From Lineus longissimus (lineage: Eukaryota > Nemertea > Pilidiophora > Heteronemertea > Lineidae): 60,000 bases of DNA. This document shows, one piece after another, positions 27,501-35,530 of this stretch. The number at the start of each line of letters is the position of its first letter. Within the stretch, counting starts at the first letter, position 1. Position numbers and translations under genes: made by a program. Below the pieces are notes generated by a model. It had not been told where the DNA came from. It saw only the letters and a program-made list of their open reading frames with translations, and ran no database searches. The stretch is from the NCBI RefSeq assembly GCF_910592395.1, contig NC_088311.1:4034501-4094500 (forward strand), given 5' to 3'.

Positions 27501-29702
27501 TTTGCATGCTGTTAAATTACAAAGCTTTTCTCCCAAGTTGCTAAAAAATTAGACATTTGATTTGCAGATCTAGTGTAATTAAGATTTGAAAAATACCTTT
27601 TGATTGGGAAAGCGAAAAAAAATTTAATAATCCGCCGAGGTAAAAGTCCAAAATCTAATTGCAAATTGCAAAAATAAAAGAAATAGAAATTTGGCGATAT
27701 ACAGTATCAGATGACTTGCAAAAGGTATTCCACTATCCTGTAATGCAACTACATGTATTTGACAAGGCATGAAGAAAACGCCTTAAGATACACCACCAGT
27801 ATTGTAATGTATAAATGACAGAAGCTACAGCTCCCTTGGTTCAACTTTAGGCATAGCAATTTAGATATTAGACCCAATCCCACACTTTCTGCATTTTCGA
27901 TGACTTGAGGTCGTTATCTGCAGATAGCTGCGACAGTATTTAGTAAGTAGCACTCTTTATCAAGATATAAGGAGTTTATGAGTAACACCAAATATTTTTC
28001 AAGTTGTAGATGCTATCGAGAAAATATCAAAGAATGCTTTGAGGACATCTACCGAGATCCCTGAAGATCTTGCCTCAGTTCTTGTTCTAAAAAATTACCA
28101 ATATGACAAGCTGAATTGTCATTCACCCAAAAATCCATGTTGGATGAGTTACAAAGGACAAAATTGTGCGTTCCTCAGGAGAATTCTGTCTTATCTAAGA
28201 TAGATACAATCATATACGCTGGACATGAATACAAGAGAGAGAGAGATGCATAGAAATAGTGCATAAACATTTTTGTGATGCAGCCGTGCATCTCAGCATT
28301 GTAAACCAAGACTTTTCAAAGTTGGCAGCGCTAAAATTGCTCATTTTCAGTCACCAATAGACAAAATTCTGTTTTTGGTACTAAAATCGAATGGTTAATG
28401 CATTGGAGTTGCCAATGAAGATGAAATTCTGATTATTACACGACACTGAATTGTCAGACATTTTGCCATTTCCTCCACTAACAGTGCAACTAATGAAAAA
28501 AGGATGTAATCGTTCAGACTAGCAATTTTAAAGCATGCTCCTTGAATTTCTCATAAAATATCCTCACATCATATTTTGAAGTTTAAGCGTATGAAATGAA
28601 TGTGACATCAATGCCGCTACAATGTAAATGCACTCATGTTTGCTGGAGCTGCAGTAATATTGGCCATTATTGTTGAGTGTAGCTTGGATAGCGCGCAGAA
28701 TCTGAGGACATCCTATATGGAACTATCATGTTTCTTGTGACAGATCATCAGGTTTCAGATGCACTCGATCGAATTCAACGCAGGAAACCGAATCGTGAGA
28801 CATTTGCTATTTGAGGCGCTGGAAATCTGGCGTTGAAGCCGGCTGCTGCATGGGATTTTGAAATCAATCCATGGAATCCATGAGACTGGATTCAGAAAAA
28901 TGGCCCGACATGCCGAAGGCAGGCATACATGCAGAACAAAAAGGTGTTTTTCAGTCAAAGACACCAAAAGTGTTTACATATACGGGCGGCTCTGAAAAGT
29001 TCCTTTGTCCGCCATTTTCCGGAAACAGGGCTTTTCCATCAAATGATGCACCTGAGTTGGTCTGAGATTTCCTCGACTAGAATTGTCAATAAATACAAAT
29101 TTTATCATTCATACCATATTACAAAGGCATTTATTTGTCACTTTGAAATTATTTTTCATGCATGAATCTAAACTCGGCCTCAAGGGTAAACAGCTACATC
29201 ACATCATCCTTTTGAAAATAACGTCAGTCACAGAATTCAATATCATGGCAAGTGAAATGCATTCATCACCAACACTGTAGCATAGCGAGAGAAGGTAAAC
29301 GAGCTCCTGCGGCGTTCTGAAATAAATTGCATTCCACGACAATTTAAAAATCTCTAAGTTGACTGATGGCATCTTTCATTTATTACTCAGAAATATTGAA
29401 CTTCGTTTGGAACGAGATTGAATTTGATGGGCCTCAGGCCGAGGGGGTCAATGTCTTGTAAAAATCGAAACTGAAGGTGATATTCATCCAAAATCAAAGT
29501 TTATTTTCCGATTCTGCTCTTATTCGGATTTGACACCAACTCGAATGGATTCAAGACAATACTACTTACAATAAATCCCTTATACCACTTCTTGATCTGC
29601 TTCTTGGTGAAGCAGGTATTTTGCATGAGGAAATTGAGATCTTCTGGAGGAAGTTTCAATGTTTTGCTACTCTTGAGGCCCATGGTGAAACCGTCTGATG
29701 GG
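189..29702 (-). CDS. Neuronal calcium sensor (NCS) family EF-hand protein, complete 3-exon coding region
   Basis: Coding exons 29570-29683, 9745-10017 and 189-392 join in phase 0 at both junctions and give 196 residues, against about 190-200 usual for the recoverin/neurocalcin/hippocalcin/frequenin family. The N-terminus MGLKSSK fits the MGxxxS N-myristoylation consensus. EF1 (residues 40-51, DCPCGQ...) is the inactive form with the family CPxG signature. EF2 (76-87, [12 protein letters not shown]), EF3 (112-123, [12 protein letters not shown]) and EF4 (158-169, [12 protein letters not shown]) have acidic residues at the calcium-binding positions. Proteins of this family bind calcium, move to membranes through the acyl group and modulate kinases, channels or receptors. 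The acidic C-terminal tail ([10 protein letters not shown]) is unlike vertebrate paralogues, so I give no symbol. Splice sites are GT-AG throughout. Intron 1 is 19.5 kb; intron 2 is 9.35 kb because of an antisense LTR retrotransposon. Confidence 0.93.
998..1014 (+). promoter_or_regulatory. LTR core promoter candidate (TATA plus E-box)
   Basis: TATTTTATAA at 998-1007 is followed at once by CACGTG. Its position about 85 bp upstream of the AATAAA (1089) is what a U3/R boundary requires; transcription would start around 1030. This is inferred from sequence only. Confidence 0.5.
1089..1094 (+). terminator. LTR polyadenylation signal AATAAA
   Basis: An exact AATAAA lies downstream of the TATA-like box. 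The copy at 9628-9633 in the 3' LTR would end the element's transcript. Confidence 0.6.
1158..1175 (+). promoter_or_regulatory. Primer-binding site candidate
   Basis: TGGCGACC begins immediately after the LTR's terminal CA, as expected for a tRNA primer-binding site (complement of a 3' ...GGTCGCCA end). Only the first eight or so bases look tRNA-like; from memory some metazoan tRNA-Arg species end this way, but the primer identity is uncertain. Confidence 0.5.
1718..1830 (+). repeat. Five short tandem repeats in the retrotransposon leader
   Basis: Degenerate copies of GACATTTTATAAACTTTTTGA start at 1718, 1741, 1763, 1785 (GTCATTT variant) and 1810, a period of 22-25 bp. They lie in the untranslated leader, about 330 bp before gag. 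Confidence 0.8.
2160..3398 (+). CDS. gag: Retrotransposon Gag protein
   Basis: The first in-frame ATG (2160) gives 412 residues, [10 protein letters not shown] onward; the frame is open further upstream to 2097, but without another ATG. The N-terminal half resembles a retrotransposon capsid domain ([22 protein letters not shown]). The middle and C-terminal third are rich in Ser/Arg, as in nucleic-acid-binding regions, and end with one CCHC zinc knuckle at residues 326-339 (C326, C329, H334, C339). Gag forms the particle and packages RNA. The TAG stop at 3396-3398 directly follows a consensus -1 frameshift heptamer, so a fraction of ribosomes should continue into pol. Confidence 0.9.
   Translation: MEGPADPAPPAFRGTDFLPPLFDGEVIDHDICHAHILSFMDYLHFHNLHEPANAAEMIHIITLFKARLRGKARLWAEGKVFPTIANLRAQFMQRFSPTHSNFANVKHFHSLSHTPGDSAEMTLNKIRLAAQRIHYNEVQVRDKFLQVLPTNCQAAVIMAAPADADVAVLVERAQQYLDFSEPDRPTTANKQVSFITDQVHVTTASASTNSSACAVDRLTEQLAALRTEVQDLSIEVRTQPQVHFSQPQSNSDTGARTYSSNYRSSSPSPVSHQSRRPSRSPARDRYRYSHRVSSRSPCRDSRRSQGSYGISRSGNSPRRATSNIVCYFCHKPNHVWRNCYTYQNMVSRGMNPTFMPVRPPAPPFSPSHYQPSDNGQQFRQDTRCPQPYPFQSYKPDNRSRFDQYSGPQQQNF
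3389..3435 (+). promoter_or_regulatory. Programmed -1 ribosomal frameshift signal (gag to pol)
   Basis: In gag reading, A AAT TTT (3389-3395) fits X XXY YYZ and is followed at once by TAG. The pol frame is -1 relative to gag, is open from 3365 (TGA at 3362-3364) and overlaps gag to 3398. After a 6-base spacer, 3402-3406 GGAGA can pair with 3431-3435 TCTCC, and after one A-C mismatch 3408-3409 GC pairs with 3428-3429 GC, leaving an 18-base loop. Heptamer, spacing and stem match the standard arrangement; use in cells is inferred. Confidence 0.75.
3395..8215 (+). CDS. pol: Retrotransposon Pol polyprotein (PR-RT-RNase H-IN)
   Basis: No good initiator ATG precedes the domains; translation is expected by -1 frameshift from gag, so the span starts after the slip. 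Numbered from the TTG at 3485: aspartic protease DSGAT at 42-46; RT with motif [10 protein letters not shown] (D412) and LPMG before a catalytic box reading VHDD (478-481) where YxDD is usual; RNase H with D632, E673, D698 and D743; an about 280-residue Pro/Ser-rich linker; integrase with zinc-binding H1041/H1050 and C1080/C1083, catalytic D1113, D1172, E1207 (34 residues between the last two) and a GPF/Y-like module (WVGPF near 1350). About 200 residues of unassigned C-terminal tail follow. There are no internal stops or frameshifts. It makes cDNA and integrates it. Confidence 0.93.
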   Translation, partial: LDRRSTNCHLDASPTLFSAQHSGDQHSSDHLSSSYNPHSEYLGESSADIQLTSRNYAKGYLPTGQGLVILFDSGATETLIGLETVRDSPYLSKLPKVDIKPIKFRIGNGEFLFAKQAIKPKLTIQGNHFNVYCVIAENFIGPDILLGTSTMKELKGSLDFITNSFKVRSKKAWLRPTVNTVIRPGQVRVIHVKGKLPHHMKNSALILNSSSHLSRFCPSTMMVKLKHGLAPIRIYNHSRKPVNIRSDKPIVFTNLDDFIHVTQSLSPSCLKQNQPCAPSQPPVDDQDSHLSARDILRRDVKLDHSILSTPEQASVYDILENHAPAFSLRGEVGTCPNFEVDIHLKDETPFYIRPYPVAEENKPLIDKELDKLVKLGILHQGHTSYSSPILLVKKKDSTEKRVVTDFRFLNSRVHCANQDFTPLKTILARIGQSNCKVLSVIDLKSAFHCLPLSRRAQAYTGISAYNGGRTFYYRRLPMGLSISPSIFSQKINDILSNIPNSNLFCCAVHDDILIFSKDKKEHTVHLQQIFQALIANGLKISPKKCRLFQTRVVYLGHVLSISPDGFVQISAMNDKCLSIRNMKTPTCQKAVRRFVGAVSYLSQYLPRLQELLTPLHELTRKSKHFHWQPHHEIAFHTIKDLLIKPPVLNAPTTRGEFRLYSDTSRIATGSYLAQYSDGQERIIAYYSKRLPKAAKNYSVSELELLGLLINVTAFQYLLQDRTFQAFVDHSSLVQIVKSKKQPPTTRLQKLLERLSPYSFQLSYLPGKELVLADFLSRAPLDDDTELDRIMPIAFQAQSPVIYELESLSTPVQEHAFYTLPLPEKIVTRSYAKKMNIPVPLLHRPKPIPKPRTHVPCQQTVSVAPTHTPLVNGIQNNVPPVSILPKAPRVPIVTSTVAPPVSVIPFVLQQNDKSQSSTKVADEPRLIDSALPPSSVVEEYSDDILDLLVRPTPLVPRIDSMHTKHVPDQASLNKVLKIIRRKVIRDYNLPIEAQQLSTAQQTSPYFKPIYDYLVHDILPADKKAARVVSIKSEQYLTFNGILFRIFFPTNSENFCFQLAVPEKYIDTIIGQHHGSGLLLGHGGCTRTYLTIRKNFYFPSMFQRIVSYIQSCDRCQQLKGKSDTMRTFHERIPASFEPFQTISMDFKSMPTSPSGYRHMLVVTCAMTRFVVAVPLKTIDAPTVCEALLQKVITLFGVPSVIVSDAAASLTGHLVELLCATLGIQQKLVSVENHGSLMAERQIKSIADLVKANLLEYGVSWTQFVSTAVYTYNSFSSAHLGGYSPFYLLFLREPADLSTLNFKPCLGLSRSHAEYVQHLRQKFQNVSKCMLQLQEHQQLSQNAKIANKLQKSPIYAEGQLVYLHKPNTTGMTANTRKFKTLWVGPFVIHQVLDRTHYIIADLKGNIIPDIFNFARLKPAFLRATGQKNVAHLQQLQNLLHKADKAQDEKAVHAAYALDFTDETGSAHESTTYRGDIYASQAELCDFNIHLSHAEGNHGMIAPSVLSTKQQDDLSRLTWQSPSEFDYTTLKRARFKNGCLELLLSVPFGQKQFSYWWSPQFEPHVVSIVQFVLSAKDIRCTGCPNPLKMFKDKTIHDKSHILAKSQEKSD
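8216..9200 (+). other. Retrotransposon 3' non-coding region
   Basis: Between the pol stop and the 3' LTR I find no frame resembling env or any other gene; the small open frames lack family motifs. Two similar hairpins at 8987-9005 and 9042-9060 and an A-rich run near 9150 are the only structures noted. Confidence 0.7.
8987..9060 (+). repeat. Twin hairpins upstream of the 3' LTR
   Basis: Two copies of an AAGTTC..CGCTG..GAACAC unit 55 bp apart. The first folds as GTTCGGCC/GGCTGAAC with loop GCT; the second as GTTCAT/ATGAAC with loop TCGCTGC. Outer pairs are conserved, while the inner bases differ yet still pair. Confidence 0.6.
9201..9696 (+). repeat. 3' LTR
   Basis: Same 496-bp sequence as 662-1157. 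The AATAAA for 3' end formation is at 9628-9633. The bases immediately upstream (ccgcggga, 9193-9200) are only weakly purine-rich, so the polypurine tract is poor or unconventional. Confidence 0.95.
9745..10017 (-). CDS. NCS gene exon 2 (EF1-EF3)
   Basis: The exon is 273 nt, exactly 91 codons, phase 0 at both ends. The acceptor is ..gtcttacag before AAA at 10017; the donor is AAG|gtatat at 9745/9744. It encodes residues 39-129, from the degenerate EF1 (KDCPCGQL) through EF2 and EF3, including the family motifs HVFRTFD and EEKLNWAF. It lies only 48 bp from the right-hand end of the retrotransposon inserted in intron 2. Confidence 0.94.
10158..10200 (+). repeat. Dispersed ~35-bp motif, copy 1
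   Basis: Contains TACTCTAGTTTCAATGACTT followed by aagactg. Related copies lie at 17681-17710 and 19851-19888 in the same intron. Confidence 0.6.
13651..13704 (+). repeat. Dispersed repeat, copy related to 26250-26303
   Basis: Both copies read AGACCCCTAxTGGxGACT and, about 30 bp on, GGCTCCTGxCT. Identity is partial, suggesting an old dispersed element. Confidence 0.4.
15466..15516 (+). repeat. 26-bp tandem duplication
   Basis: GAGATCARGTTTTTGCT occurs at 15466 and 15492. A separate local duplication follows: CAGCTAYTGTCATCAGMTTGG at about 15669 and 15752. Confidence 0.6.
16036..16205 (-). repeat. ~30-bp direct repeats flanking the tRNA-Pro pseudogene
   Basis: CAGCACAGACG with similar flanks occurs left (about 16040-16060) and right (about 16181-16203) of the tRNA-like sequence. 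This suggests it is embedded in a larger repeated unit. Confidence 0.5.
16066..16137 (-). pseudogene. tRNA-Pro(TGG) pseudogene
   Basis: Read on the minus strand from 16137, the first ~50 nt match a eukaryotic tRNA-Pro closely: acceptor 5' strand GGCTCGT, A box TGGTCTAGTGG, an intact anticodon arm CTCGC-TTTGGAT-GCGAG with anticodon TGG. The T arm has a mismatch (CTAGG/CCCGG) and a B box GGTTCAACTCC. The acceptor 3' strand reads GCTAGAC instead of ACGAGCC, so the acceptor stem mispairs at two positions. TTTT follows just downstream. It is probably a decayed gene or the head of a tRNA-derived SINE. Confidence 0.75.
17681..17710 (+). repeat. Dispersed ~35-bp motif, copy 2
   Basis: TTACTCTAGTTTCAC followed by aaatctaagactgct, related to 10158 and 19851. 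Confidence 0.5.
19851..19888 (+). repeat. Dispersed ~35-bp motif, copy 3
   Basis: TGCAAGATACTCTAGTTTCA followed by acgacctaagactgctt; the closest relative is at 10158. Confidence 0.6.
21623..21643 (+). repeat. Poly-G tract
   Basis: Fifteen consecutive G, then C and five more G. It could form a G-quadruplex and is prone to length error in sequencing. Confidence 0.85.
24650..24715 (+). repeat. tRNA-derived SINE-like fragment
   Basis: GCGCGGTGGCTACTGGTTACG resembles a pol III A box with SINE context (TGGCTACTGG). About 30 bp on, GGTCGTAGGTGCGAACCC resembles a B box (GGTTCGAACCC with one change). The spacing is shorter than in a full tRNA, so it is degenerate or internally deleted. Confidence 0.4.
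26250..26303 (+). repeat. Dispersed repeat, copy related to 13651-13704
   Basis: Shares AGACCCCTAxTGGxGACT and GGCTCCTGxCT with the other copy at the same internal spacing. Confidence 0.4.
29570..29702 (-). CDS. NCS gene exon 1 (start codon, myristoylation signal)
   Basis: Coding part 29570-29683 encodes residues 1-38, from MGLKSSK to KKWYKGFI; the donor is ATT|gtaagt at 29570/29569. The ATG is chosen because Gly2 and Ser6 form the myristoylation motif and the preceding context (caccATGG) is favourable. A strong acceptor (ttgtattttcag) ends at 29703, so bases 29702-29684 are probably 19 nt of 5' UTR and at least one non-coding exon, with the promoter, should lie further right. I could not locate it. 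Confidence 0.9.
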
Positions 29703-32700
29703 CTGAAAATACAAAGGGAATAAACATTTCATGAGATGTGAATCCATACAAACAATAAAAAATCTGAGCCATACACAGTATATTTCAATGATAGCAGCTT
29801 TGCGAGTTTAATTCACACCACAACCTTAATCTTCATGCAACATCTTCACCAGTAATGGAACTCTTTTCAAACCATCACTTGCTGTAGATGAGGGTGTAAC
29901 TACACAGCAATCAGAACAAATATGATTGTTCAGCAAATATTTGATGAAAGTCAACAGTAATTTCACAACTTGTCTGTTTTGGATTGTTTTGCCAACAACG
30001 AAAAACTTCCGCAACAATCTCTTGATGGCGATGATGAAGCTCGATCTACGGCTGCTGAAATCTGTGTCACCTTGGTAACTTCTTTTCATATATACGATAC
30101 ATGATGAATAATCACGCAGCCATTGCCCGGCCAAATGGAAGAACGGATGAGGTGCTGACATTAAAGTGGACAGCGGAAATCAATGGGAGAGGATCTTAAT
30201 GGAACTTTATCTGGAACTCGTGTTCATTGTTATCACGAGAACTGATCATCAGGCTCGAATTGTATGTAGTTTCATCAGGGAGGATGTACGGCAGTCTTTA
30301 CTGGTGATGGCAGTGATAGCCAATTCGACGCGTTGTAGAAATCAACAGCGCCTTTTCAAATTATATGGTTATTTTATCATCCAGAAAATGAACACAACCA
30401 GCGCTATGAATGAATGTTATGCAGCAATTCTTGATAGGTTTCCTTTAAAGTCGAAGATAGTTTCTAAATTCCCTTTTGGACAGACTCTTGATAAACAAAT
30501 TGGACTTGGGGTAACTCTACCCAAAAGAACTCATTGCGTAATTTGCGTCAGTAACACACGGACAAAGTCTGATCCAATCTAGCGATGTATCCTCATCTTG
30601 TTATTGAGAATCCGTCAGCATCACTTCTCATCAATCTGTCTTACTCTTGGGACTCAATGGACCAGGGACGCGTCCGAGAGTAATCCGACTGATACGCACA
30701 TTGTCTACATCAGTAATCAGCCACAAGTTAACCTGGCTCTTCAGCCAGAACTATTTTGTGGGGAAGGGGGGCGATTCGCCCTGTACGTGTACTTCATTTT
30801 CCGAAGTTCTATCAGTTGCACTAGAAAACCAGAAAGAAGGATCCTGGGTTGTCACCTTCGTTCAATATCCGTTCTTCTGCATTTGCTCCTAGGCACTATA
30901 TTGCGCATCATTAGATTTCAAGCACAGTATCTGTGACTTCGACTTTGTCTGAGTTTCTTTCTATCAGTTTCCACATTCCAACATCTGAACACCGTGGAAA
31001 TGACAACACCAAAACGGAAGGCATGTCAAATTGCCTCATTTGCCCGATTGTCCTGAAATGGTTTCGCTGGAGATAGCTTTTTTAGCTTCTTTGAGGGAAT
31101 GAAAGAAGAAGTTGCCTGCACTGAGCTGGTGAAGATTACAATTGGCGAACATCTCGTCTATAACTTCTTGTTGACTAAAATGTATGAACCGATACGTGCT
31201 GGGATTAACAACATCTGATCGACTTTACCAGAAGAGTTTTATTGAACAGCGTTGGCAGGTTGAGGATAATGTCTGGCAAAGATGTCTAGCCAGCTGTATG
31301 TAAGATGACACAAGCCTGTAAGAGTATCACTCATATAATAAGCATATCATCAGTGGCAAATCACAGGTTCACTGGCCTGTACCATTTCTGCCCACCTTGG
31401 CTTAATCCAGATTTTCTTGTGGTTTATAAAGAAATTACTTCAAACATGCTTATTTTCAACACTCCATTACTCAGATACCAAACTCCAGTTATGTTTCTCT
31501 AACTAATAATTGGACAAACTGTACACATTGTTAGTAATTTGCTCAACAGAGTCTACCTGGGTTTTCTTCCCCCGAGGAAGACACCTTAAGAAGACCAATA
31601 CTATACATGTACATGTAGTTCCTGCTGGTGCACTTGTGGGTGAAATAGACTTCAAATAAAAAGAAGTATAACCGGAATGCTTCGGGCGAATCGGCAGGTG
31701 TGAATCGACTATATCCTCATCAACATTGTTAAGTTTTCCTGCTTTGGGGATTACTTCTCAACCGATATCCTAACCCCTGATTTCCTCAGGATGCTCAGCC
31801 GATGGTTACACTCCGGCCAACCTCCAGTGCGAAGGTATGACTACCACAAGAGAGTCTGTCGCAGATGGTTCATCGATTAAGATGTATCGGATGGTACGAT
31901 CTCAAACGGATATGTCAGGTGCATTTTTTTCTGTCGCAGATCATTTGCATGGTACCATGACATAGTGATGGTGGAGGTGAAGGAATGAGCGGTGACATTA
32001 ACACAACAGCTGATGAAATCATATTGTGGATGAAGTGCAACCCACCCTACTCCCAATTCAAAGACCTCTTCCACTTGCCTCTCATTGAGAACCAAAGGCA
32101 AACTTGCACACTTTCCACCCGCTTTCTTTGTGATATTCTGGAGAGGAAGCTGCTATAAGATCATAAGAAAGAGACGATAGCTAGTGGACAGATTCATCTT
32201 GTATTTCTCATATGTCTCCTAATGACGACATCTTTGATGTCAGCCCGCATCCTGAGGCAGCCATTTTCATAGTGTAGTAATCTTCATACGTAAGGCAAAG
32301 CTTTGATATTTTTCAATTACTCGAGTAAGCGTGATGGCTGGCTTGCATCAGGTCATGTTTTCCTGTGACAGAGTTATCATTCATAGGTCCAAGATCAGCA
32401 GTCAAGTTTACACATCATTTACATAGTGATAATCTATGACACCATACATGTCAGGCTGCATTCTGAGGCTGAGCCATCTTCCTCTAGCAAGTAATCTACA
32501 GACAAACATGAAACTTTGGTATTTTGCTTTCTTTCCTTGAGGTCACGTTTTCCCCTCACCCAGCAATGTGTAAAGGTCCAGTGCCTCTTGAGTACGATTT
32601 TTTAGTTCTTTGACCATTTTGAAAGAATAATGATTCGTTAACACAGATACAGATTCCCAATGGTTTTTTCTGTCCGAAAACATTTTCATACCCAAAACTA

Positions 32701-34599
32701 ATCTGACTTCAGCCGTTACGAACTACCAAGGGAACCCCAGAGCAATTTAGGTGATCTCTGCATGATTTGTACACTACTGGCAAGGGAATCCTTTGCAATT
32801 TGGCTCATATTAAGGTAGACAATGACCAAATTGTTTTGGGATATGATCACAGAGCAACAGACTGAATATACATCAGAACAGCTAAACGTTGGATGGTTTT
32901 AGTTACTTTCCAGTATTAATGTAATCGCCGACGGGATTTTCCAATTAGACTCTTCATGCTTTGTATTATCTGATGAACCAAACAAACAATGACATTCAAC
33001 TTGCATCACATGTTTGAGAGTCAATGCTGCTGATTCTATTGAGGCTTGAATATCATAAAATTATTTCAAGAATGGTTCCTGGGAGTTGCATTATAATGAC
33101 AAGAGAGACGAATAAATCACCAATGCTCAACGAGTAACTCCAAGCAACGCTATATACAACTCTACTATGGTGCTCAGTTCAAGGAATTGCGTTACTACGA
33201 AAGGTTAACTGCAATTACTGAAGTTATTTTCGTCTTGTAATCATTCTTCCTCCTAGTAATATTCAAGTGGCTTTGCTGGACCATTTATGGTGGTATAATT
33301 CATTTTCTAAAAGGTCATGCTCAAGCAGGACTATATCGATTCCTCAGACAGTTTTTTAAAGCGGATTTAAAGGACAAAGATAAAGCTTAGGTTGTCAGTT
33401 GCATCGAGTGACCTGTCAGAAACATTTACAACGTGAATGGGTTTTCTTCGTTTAATCCAGACTGCCAAGACTTCATCAAGGTTAAGAAGTCAGAAAAAGC
33501 CACCTGCTGGTGATGTCGATTTCAGACTACTTGTGTGATATATTTCCACTTGTGTTTTTTTCTTCATGTTTCTCATGTAATAAAATTTTTCTTTTTTCTA
33601 CAAATATGCATTGCATTCAGTTTATTTGACCGCATCTGCTACACTTACACATTGAATTGCTATTTAATTGAACTGAACGATGATACACCTGGTTTTATTA
33701 TTTCCTGCTAACTTTTTTTCATCAGACCAAAGATATTTTTAAGGCTCCGAATTATCATAAATCAATATGTAACATTTACAATTTGTTGACTTAGCTTTTT
33801 TGAAATTGTGTTGTACATTTCCAATTCTAAAAGATCAATTAAACTTGTTACAGGTGTTTCTATCAGCAACCGCCCACAAAGGAAGCAGAAATGACATTGA
33901 GTACCACCCACCGTACCAGCAGTGTATTTTGAGTTGTCATATATAGCTGCTGGGGCCAACCGAAAATGCTCTGGTGGAATCCGGCCTTATTTGCTTTTGC
34001 CGAAATCATAATAATCCAGTCTCTCCCTACCAACATCTTAGTTTTGTTGGGAGTGAATCATCCTTGGTACTAATCAGACACATCTTTGAGAAGACAGAGG
34101 TCTATAATTATCCTTGCAGGGATGGCAATTTGTCCTTAAAGATTGGAGCTAGATTATCTTTGGCTTTCGTTGCTTGTTATTGGGAGCAAAGGGGTCTTTA
34201 TCTTCCAGTAGCTGCAATCAGTTTGAATGAATCGCCTTTGAATATTTCATGTCTCATTAACTCAGACATGTTTTACTGCTTTATAATTCATCTGGATAAG
34301 CAAGAAGCCGAGACTATTTAAGGATTTGTGTAGCAATTACCTCCTGTGCCGGATTCTGGACAAGTATTGATTGAGTTCCTTCTTTCCCATTGCCAATATA
34401 AGAGTCCTATCAAATCGGCTCTGGCTTTTGCCTCATTTAACATGAATGTAGTTGGCTTCTGGTATAGTTTTGGGCTCGGCTTAATGTTGTTTAAATGTCA
34501 CAGTAAATCTGATCTTGTGGTTAGATTTGTAACTGGGGATATTTCTGAACTTCTGTATTAGACAAATAAGGTTGTAATTTTATTAAATTGGCGACTACA
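29703..34599. other. Gene-free stretch upstream of NCS exon 1
   Basis: The NCS promoter and 5' non-coding exon(s) may lie here or further right, but I cannot place them. Open frames (the longest is 138 codons at 30166-30582, plus) show no motif. It holds an imperfect ~150-bp duplication at 32241-32580. Confidence 0.6.
32241..32580 (+). repeat. Imperfect direct duplication
   Basis: Copy 1 (32241-32390) and copy 2 (32452-32580) share, in the same order, GCATYCTGAGGC, CTTTGRTATTTT, GGTCAYGTTTTCC and AGGTCCA. They are diverged and about 200 bp apart. Confidence 0.55.
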
Positions 34600-35160
34600 A
34601 CAGACACAACATCTAGCTATCCTCAACTCATCACACAACTGGAACGACTGGCCCCAAGCATCAGAGCCTCACAGCACCACAGCGGCAGATGACATACGTC
34701 TACAGTCAATAGCTAGCCTGATTTCTCCATTCAGTCAGGATAAACAACTCCTAGTCACAGCATCATGACAGATGACAGATGTCTACAGCCTATAGCTATC
34801 TTCACTTCTCCAATCAGTTAGGATAAACAGCCCCAGTTCGCAGCATCATGACAGATGACAGATGGCAATAGCCTATTTTTATATAGCTATCTTGACTTCT
34901 CCAATCCGTCAGGATAACCAGCTCCAAGTTACAGCATCATGACAGTTGACAGATGTCAACAGCCTATAGCTCCTAGTCACAGCATTATCAAAGATGACAC
35001 GACATCTTCAGCCTATAGCTATCTTGATTTCTCCAATCAGTCAGGTTAAGCAGTCCTAGGTCGCAGCATCAAGCCAGATGACAGTCATCTACAGCCTACA
35101 GTTAGCCCAACTTTTCCATTCAACAGTACAAATCAGCTCCCAGTCTCAGCATCACCCGGA
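34600..35160 (+). repeat. Degenerate 83-91-bp tandem array
   Basis: The landmark CAGCAYCA recurs at 34672, 34758, 34841, 34932, 34980, 35063 and 35147, giving steps of 86, 83, 91, 48, 83 and 84. Each unit also carries GATGACAGATGTC, AGCCTATAGCTATCTTGA and CTCCAATCAGTCAGGATAA. The 48-bp unit is internally deleted and the 91-bp unit carries a T-rich insertion. Confidence 0.85.
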
Positions 35161-35530
35161 CTTAATACCCTCTTTCTTCACTTCATAGGTTATTGAATGA
35201 GTTAAACAGGAATCAATCAACTATCGATTTGTGCTCCATTTTACAATTCAAAAGAAATTGCGAGAGGTATTGATTTGTAAACACTTGATTGGCTCTTCAA
35301 GATAAAGGACCCAGACATGCCATGGATGCCATACGTCAAGAATGATGGTGGCTGACATGAACTTGTGGTATATTGAAGTCGGGAATAATTGCCTTATTCT
35401 ATTTTTAGCATGAGAATAGTTGCCTTTTTTCGGCGTGTCTGAGAAATTCATAGAGTTACTAAAAAAGGGGCTGTCTGCAATTAGTAGAAAGAATGAACAA
35501 TCCCAGACATGACTTTGCTCACCATCAAGA

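Larger units (their letters stand above)
10018..29569 (-). other. NCS intron 1 (19.5 kb)
   Basis: The intron is bounded by donor ATT|gtaagt (29569) and acceptor cttacag (10018). I find no supportable coding exon of another gene inside it. The longest open frame (14138-14629, minus) has no family match I recognise. It carries a tRNA-Pro pseudogene (16066-16137), a SINE-like fragment (about 24650-24715), three copies of a ~35-bp dispersed motif, local direct duplications and a 15-G run at 21623. Confidence 0.85.

Noticed and set aside
30166-30582. 138-codon plus-strand frame
   Set aside because: No recognisable domain, no ATG at the start and no supporting splice context.
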